Source of the DNA: Pseudoalteromonas luteoviolacea
GTDB lineage: Bacteria; Pseudomonadota; Gammaproteobacteria; Enterobacterales; Alteromonadaceae
Direction: 5' to 3'
Assembly (NCBI RefSeq): GCF_000814765.1
Contig: NZ_JWIC01000005.1
Coordinates: 682,001-746,000 of the forward strand
Length of the DNA stretch: 64,000 nt
Numbering within the stretch: position 1 is the stretch's first letter; each line of letters begins with the position of its first letter. Below are positions 62,338 to 64,000 of this stretch, in pieces. The position numbers and the translations under genes were made by a program. The notes beneath the pieces are model-generated. The model searched no databases. It was not told the origin of the DNA and saw nothing but the letters and a program-made list of their open reading frames with translations.

Positions 62338-63537
62338 TTAATGACAATAATTATCTACAAAAGTTAAGTCATTAATATGCTCTGGCGCATCCATCACATA
62401 AGTTGCAGCTGCAGTTTGGGGATTAACGCTATAAATTTTTGCGCTCTCACCTGAAACTCTACCTGACACATATAATGTTCCATCATCAGAAATAGCCAAA
62501 CCAGACGCCCAGTTAATACCATGGTCGCCAATCCAAGTTAACGCCATTGAACCATCATCTATGGTATACAGGGATTTACCAGTCAACACATACAGTGTGT
62601 TGTTATCAGCAGAATAAGCAATATCTCCGTGAGAGAAAGAGTCACCTGAGTAACGCATCTTTCCTAACACAGTTTTTTCGCCAGTTTCTAGGTTGTAGTC
62701 ATACATATAAGTTTTACTAGTCGCACGTAAAGACTGGCCATTCGCGGTGACTGCAGAGCGGTAGATTGGCCAAGACTTCGCATCTGCTTGTGCAGCTTGT
62801 ACGCCAGTCTCTAGGTCCAATGACCACAGTTTTGAAGCCTTTGTGCCCGAATCTAGCTGTTCCATGAAATACAGCTTACCGTTGTGACTAGCAATATTGG
62901 ACGCCGTATTTTGAGCACCCGCGACGACACTATACGTATTTGTCTCTAAATCAAACTTATAGACATAACCCGTTTCGGCTGAACCATAATTATTAATGCC
63001 AAAAATGCCCGTATGGCAAGCTTGCTTTTCGGTGACGGTGACGTCATCAATAAAGCCCCCTAAACTGTCATTCGTGCCTGTTCCAGTGAAACGGATCTCT
63101 GAACTACTTGAAGTCGCCTGTACAGACAATGTGAATGATTGCCAACCTCTTTGCGTCGCGTTTAGGCTTAATACCGTTGTGCCATTCCACTTAACATCCA
63201 CTTTATTTGTCTGGCTATTCCCTTTAACGCGCGGTGAATAATAAAATGATACTTCATAGGTTTTTCCAGCTTCAGTAGTAACACTTTGAAATACACTGTG
63301 ATTAGCCGTCGAGTCTAGCTCAATGTACTGCTTACCATCTGCAGCGGCAATGATGCCAAGACGTGATGTTTGAATTTCAAATTTGGCTCCTTCACTTTGC
63401 CACCCAGTCACTGAGTCGAGTAATGTCCATTTTGACTTCACGGCATCTTGTTCGAATGAGCCGTTAGTTACTAAATTGTCTGCAATTGCAATTTGCGATG
63501 CAAAAAGCGTAGACAGTGCAAAAAGAGATAATTTCAT
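62338..63537 (-). CDS. Secreted DUF642-type carbohydrate-binding protein with propeller domain
   Basis: 399 residues from an ATG preceded by TTGGAGA. Signal peptide 1-19. The N-terminal module (N-L-V-T-N-G-S-F-E, G-W-Q-S-E-G, D-G-K-Q-Y-I-E-L-D, G-G-F-I-D-D-V-T-V) is DUF642/galactose-binding-like. The C-terminal part (I-F-G-I-N-N-Y...Y-K-F-D-L-E-T, L-Y-F-M-E-Q-L) is a beta-propeller like that at the start of the LruC protein at 57775. It is probably surface-exposed and binds sugars. Confidence 0.75.
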   Translation of the reverse strand: MKLSLFALSTLFASQIAIADNLVTNGSFEQDAVKSKWTLLDSVTGWQSEGAKFEIQTSRLGIIAAADGKQYIELDSTANHSVFQSVTTEAGKTYEVSFYYSPRVKGNSQTNKVDVKWNGTTVLSLNATQRGWQSFTLSVQATSSSSEIRFTGTGTNDSLGGFIDDVTVTEKQACHTGIFGINNYGSAETGYVYKFDLETNTYSVVAGAQNTASNIASHNGKLYFMEQLDSGTKASKLWSLDLETGVQAAQADAKSWPIYRSAVTANGQSLRATSKTYMYDYNLETGEKTVLGKMRYSGDSFSHGDIAYSADNNTLYVLTGKSLYTIDDGSMALTWIGDHGINWASGLAISDDGTLYVSGRVSGESAKIYSVNPQTAAATYVMDAPEHINDLTFVDNYCH

Positions 63538-63888
63538 AAAGTAAGTCTCCAAAATTTGGTTATGTTTAAAACACAATCAAATGAACATTTATTCATTAAA
63601 TTCATAACGTTAAACCAATAAATAAAGTTCAGTTAAAGCTAAGTTGAACTATTCAGCTGTAATTAAATTGCACAAATGATGCCGAAACTCAAAAGCGTGT
63701 TTATCAACCCGGAGATTGCTCTGAAAGAACAAGGTATTAGTGGCAACTCGTAAGGAGATACCTCACTGACGGTGAAGTAAACCGATACAGTGACCACTAA
63801 AGATTTTGATATGTAAAAGCTGAGTGATTATTTGAGGGCTTAAAAAAATAGGTCAGCGGCTTTACAGTGGCTGACCTATCGCAACAAC
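63538..63888. other. Spacer with a leftward terminator hairpin
   Basis: No gene is supported. TAGGTCAGC (63849-63857) and GCTGACCTA (63870-63878) form a perfect 9-bp stem. On the minus strand it is followed by TTTTTTT, so it probably ends a leftward gene that enters from the right edge. Confidence 0.55.
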
Positions 63889-63999
63889 CTAGCAGACGAA
63901 AGCGCTAGGCCTTGCAGTTTGATTATTCATATTCTTGAAGGTTAATTCCTGTGTATATTCAACCTTACAAAAATAATTGTAAAAGCATACGTATGCCGG
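63889..63999 (-). CDS. C-terminal end of a gene running in from the right edge
   Basis: The minus strand is open for 36 codons to the window edge and ends P-S-A-F-V-C-stop at 63889. It contains three Cys and aromatic strands (C-F-Y-N-Y-F-C-K-V-E-Y). A strong leftward terminator follows within 20 bases, which supports a real gene end. The product cannot be identified. Confidence 0.4.
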   Translation of the reverse strand, partial: PAYVCFYNYFCKVEYTQELTFKNMNNQTARPSAFVC

Positions 64000-64000
64000 T

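Noticed and set aside
63677..63752. Short plus-strand frame ending in G-I-S-G-N-S
   Set aside because: The ending recalls the G-N-S of the peptide genes, but there is no leader, ribosome site or neighbouring system.

Overview
The window looks like a chromosomal segment of a marine gammaproteobacterium, most likely Pseudoalteromonas or a close relative. This rests on content, not on a database search: a LruC/GEVED surface protein, a GlyGly-CTERM trypsin-like protease, a DUF642 protein, many small lipoproteins, AT-rich spacers, and VCR-like attC sites typical of Vibrio/Pseudoalteromonas.

Region 1 (1-2433) is ordinary chromosome: the 3' part of an M1-type aminopeptidase gene and a small DUF6702-like secreted protein. 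Region 2 (2434-14912) is a genomic island integrated in the 3' half of a tRNA-Pro(GGG) gene. A 69-bp direct repeat (2466-2534 and 14844-14912) marks both ends. The island carries a P4-type integrase with arm-type repeats, an AlpA-like regulator plus an archaeo-eukaryotic-type primase, a XRE repressor with two operators, a second tyrosine recombinase beside a strongly folded intergenic region, and cargo. The cargo is an AvcD/DcdV-type anti-phage dCTP deaminase, a HEPN-like/membrane protein pair, and two integron-type gene cassettes with attC sites but no integron integrase.

Region 3 (14.9-32.1 kb) is an accessory zone. It holds three decayed REP-associated tyrosine transposase (RAYT) copies, a duplicated 3' end of an S41 protease gene, a cytochrome-c-like pair, a secreted lipase with a lipoprotein, a nuclease-like protein, a PD-(D/E)XK-NACHT defence protein that appears split by a one-base deletion, and a small RiPP-precursor-like gene. 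Region 4 (32.1-43.4 kb) holds a lipase/surface protein operon, a VOC protein, a CPBP intramembrane protease downstream of a hidden lanthipeptide-like precursor gene, AlkC, and a haloalkane-dehalogenase-like lipoprotein.

Region 5 (43.5-47.1 kb) is the most interesting locus. A LytS-type histidine kinase and a LytTR response regulator are followed by a XRE regulator, a multi-pass membrane protein, and four tandem, unannotated genes for 38-48-residue peptides. These have double-glycine-type leaders and share a proline/arginine core motif. It may be a peptide signalling or bacteriocin system.

Region 6 (47.1-64.0 kb) holds a YHYH lipoprotein pair and a divergent cluster with Zur-box-like sites between its halves: a FeoB-like transporter and flavoprotein on one side, and a zinc-independent DksA paralogue and a COG0523 GTPase on the other. 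It also holds a TerB-like protein and a set of secreted or surface proteins (S1 protease, LruC protein, lipoproteins, DUF642/propeller protein), with a GNAT pseudogene between them.
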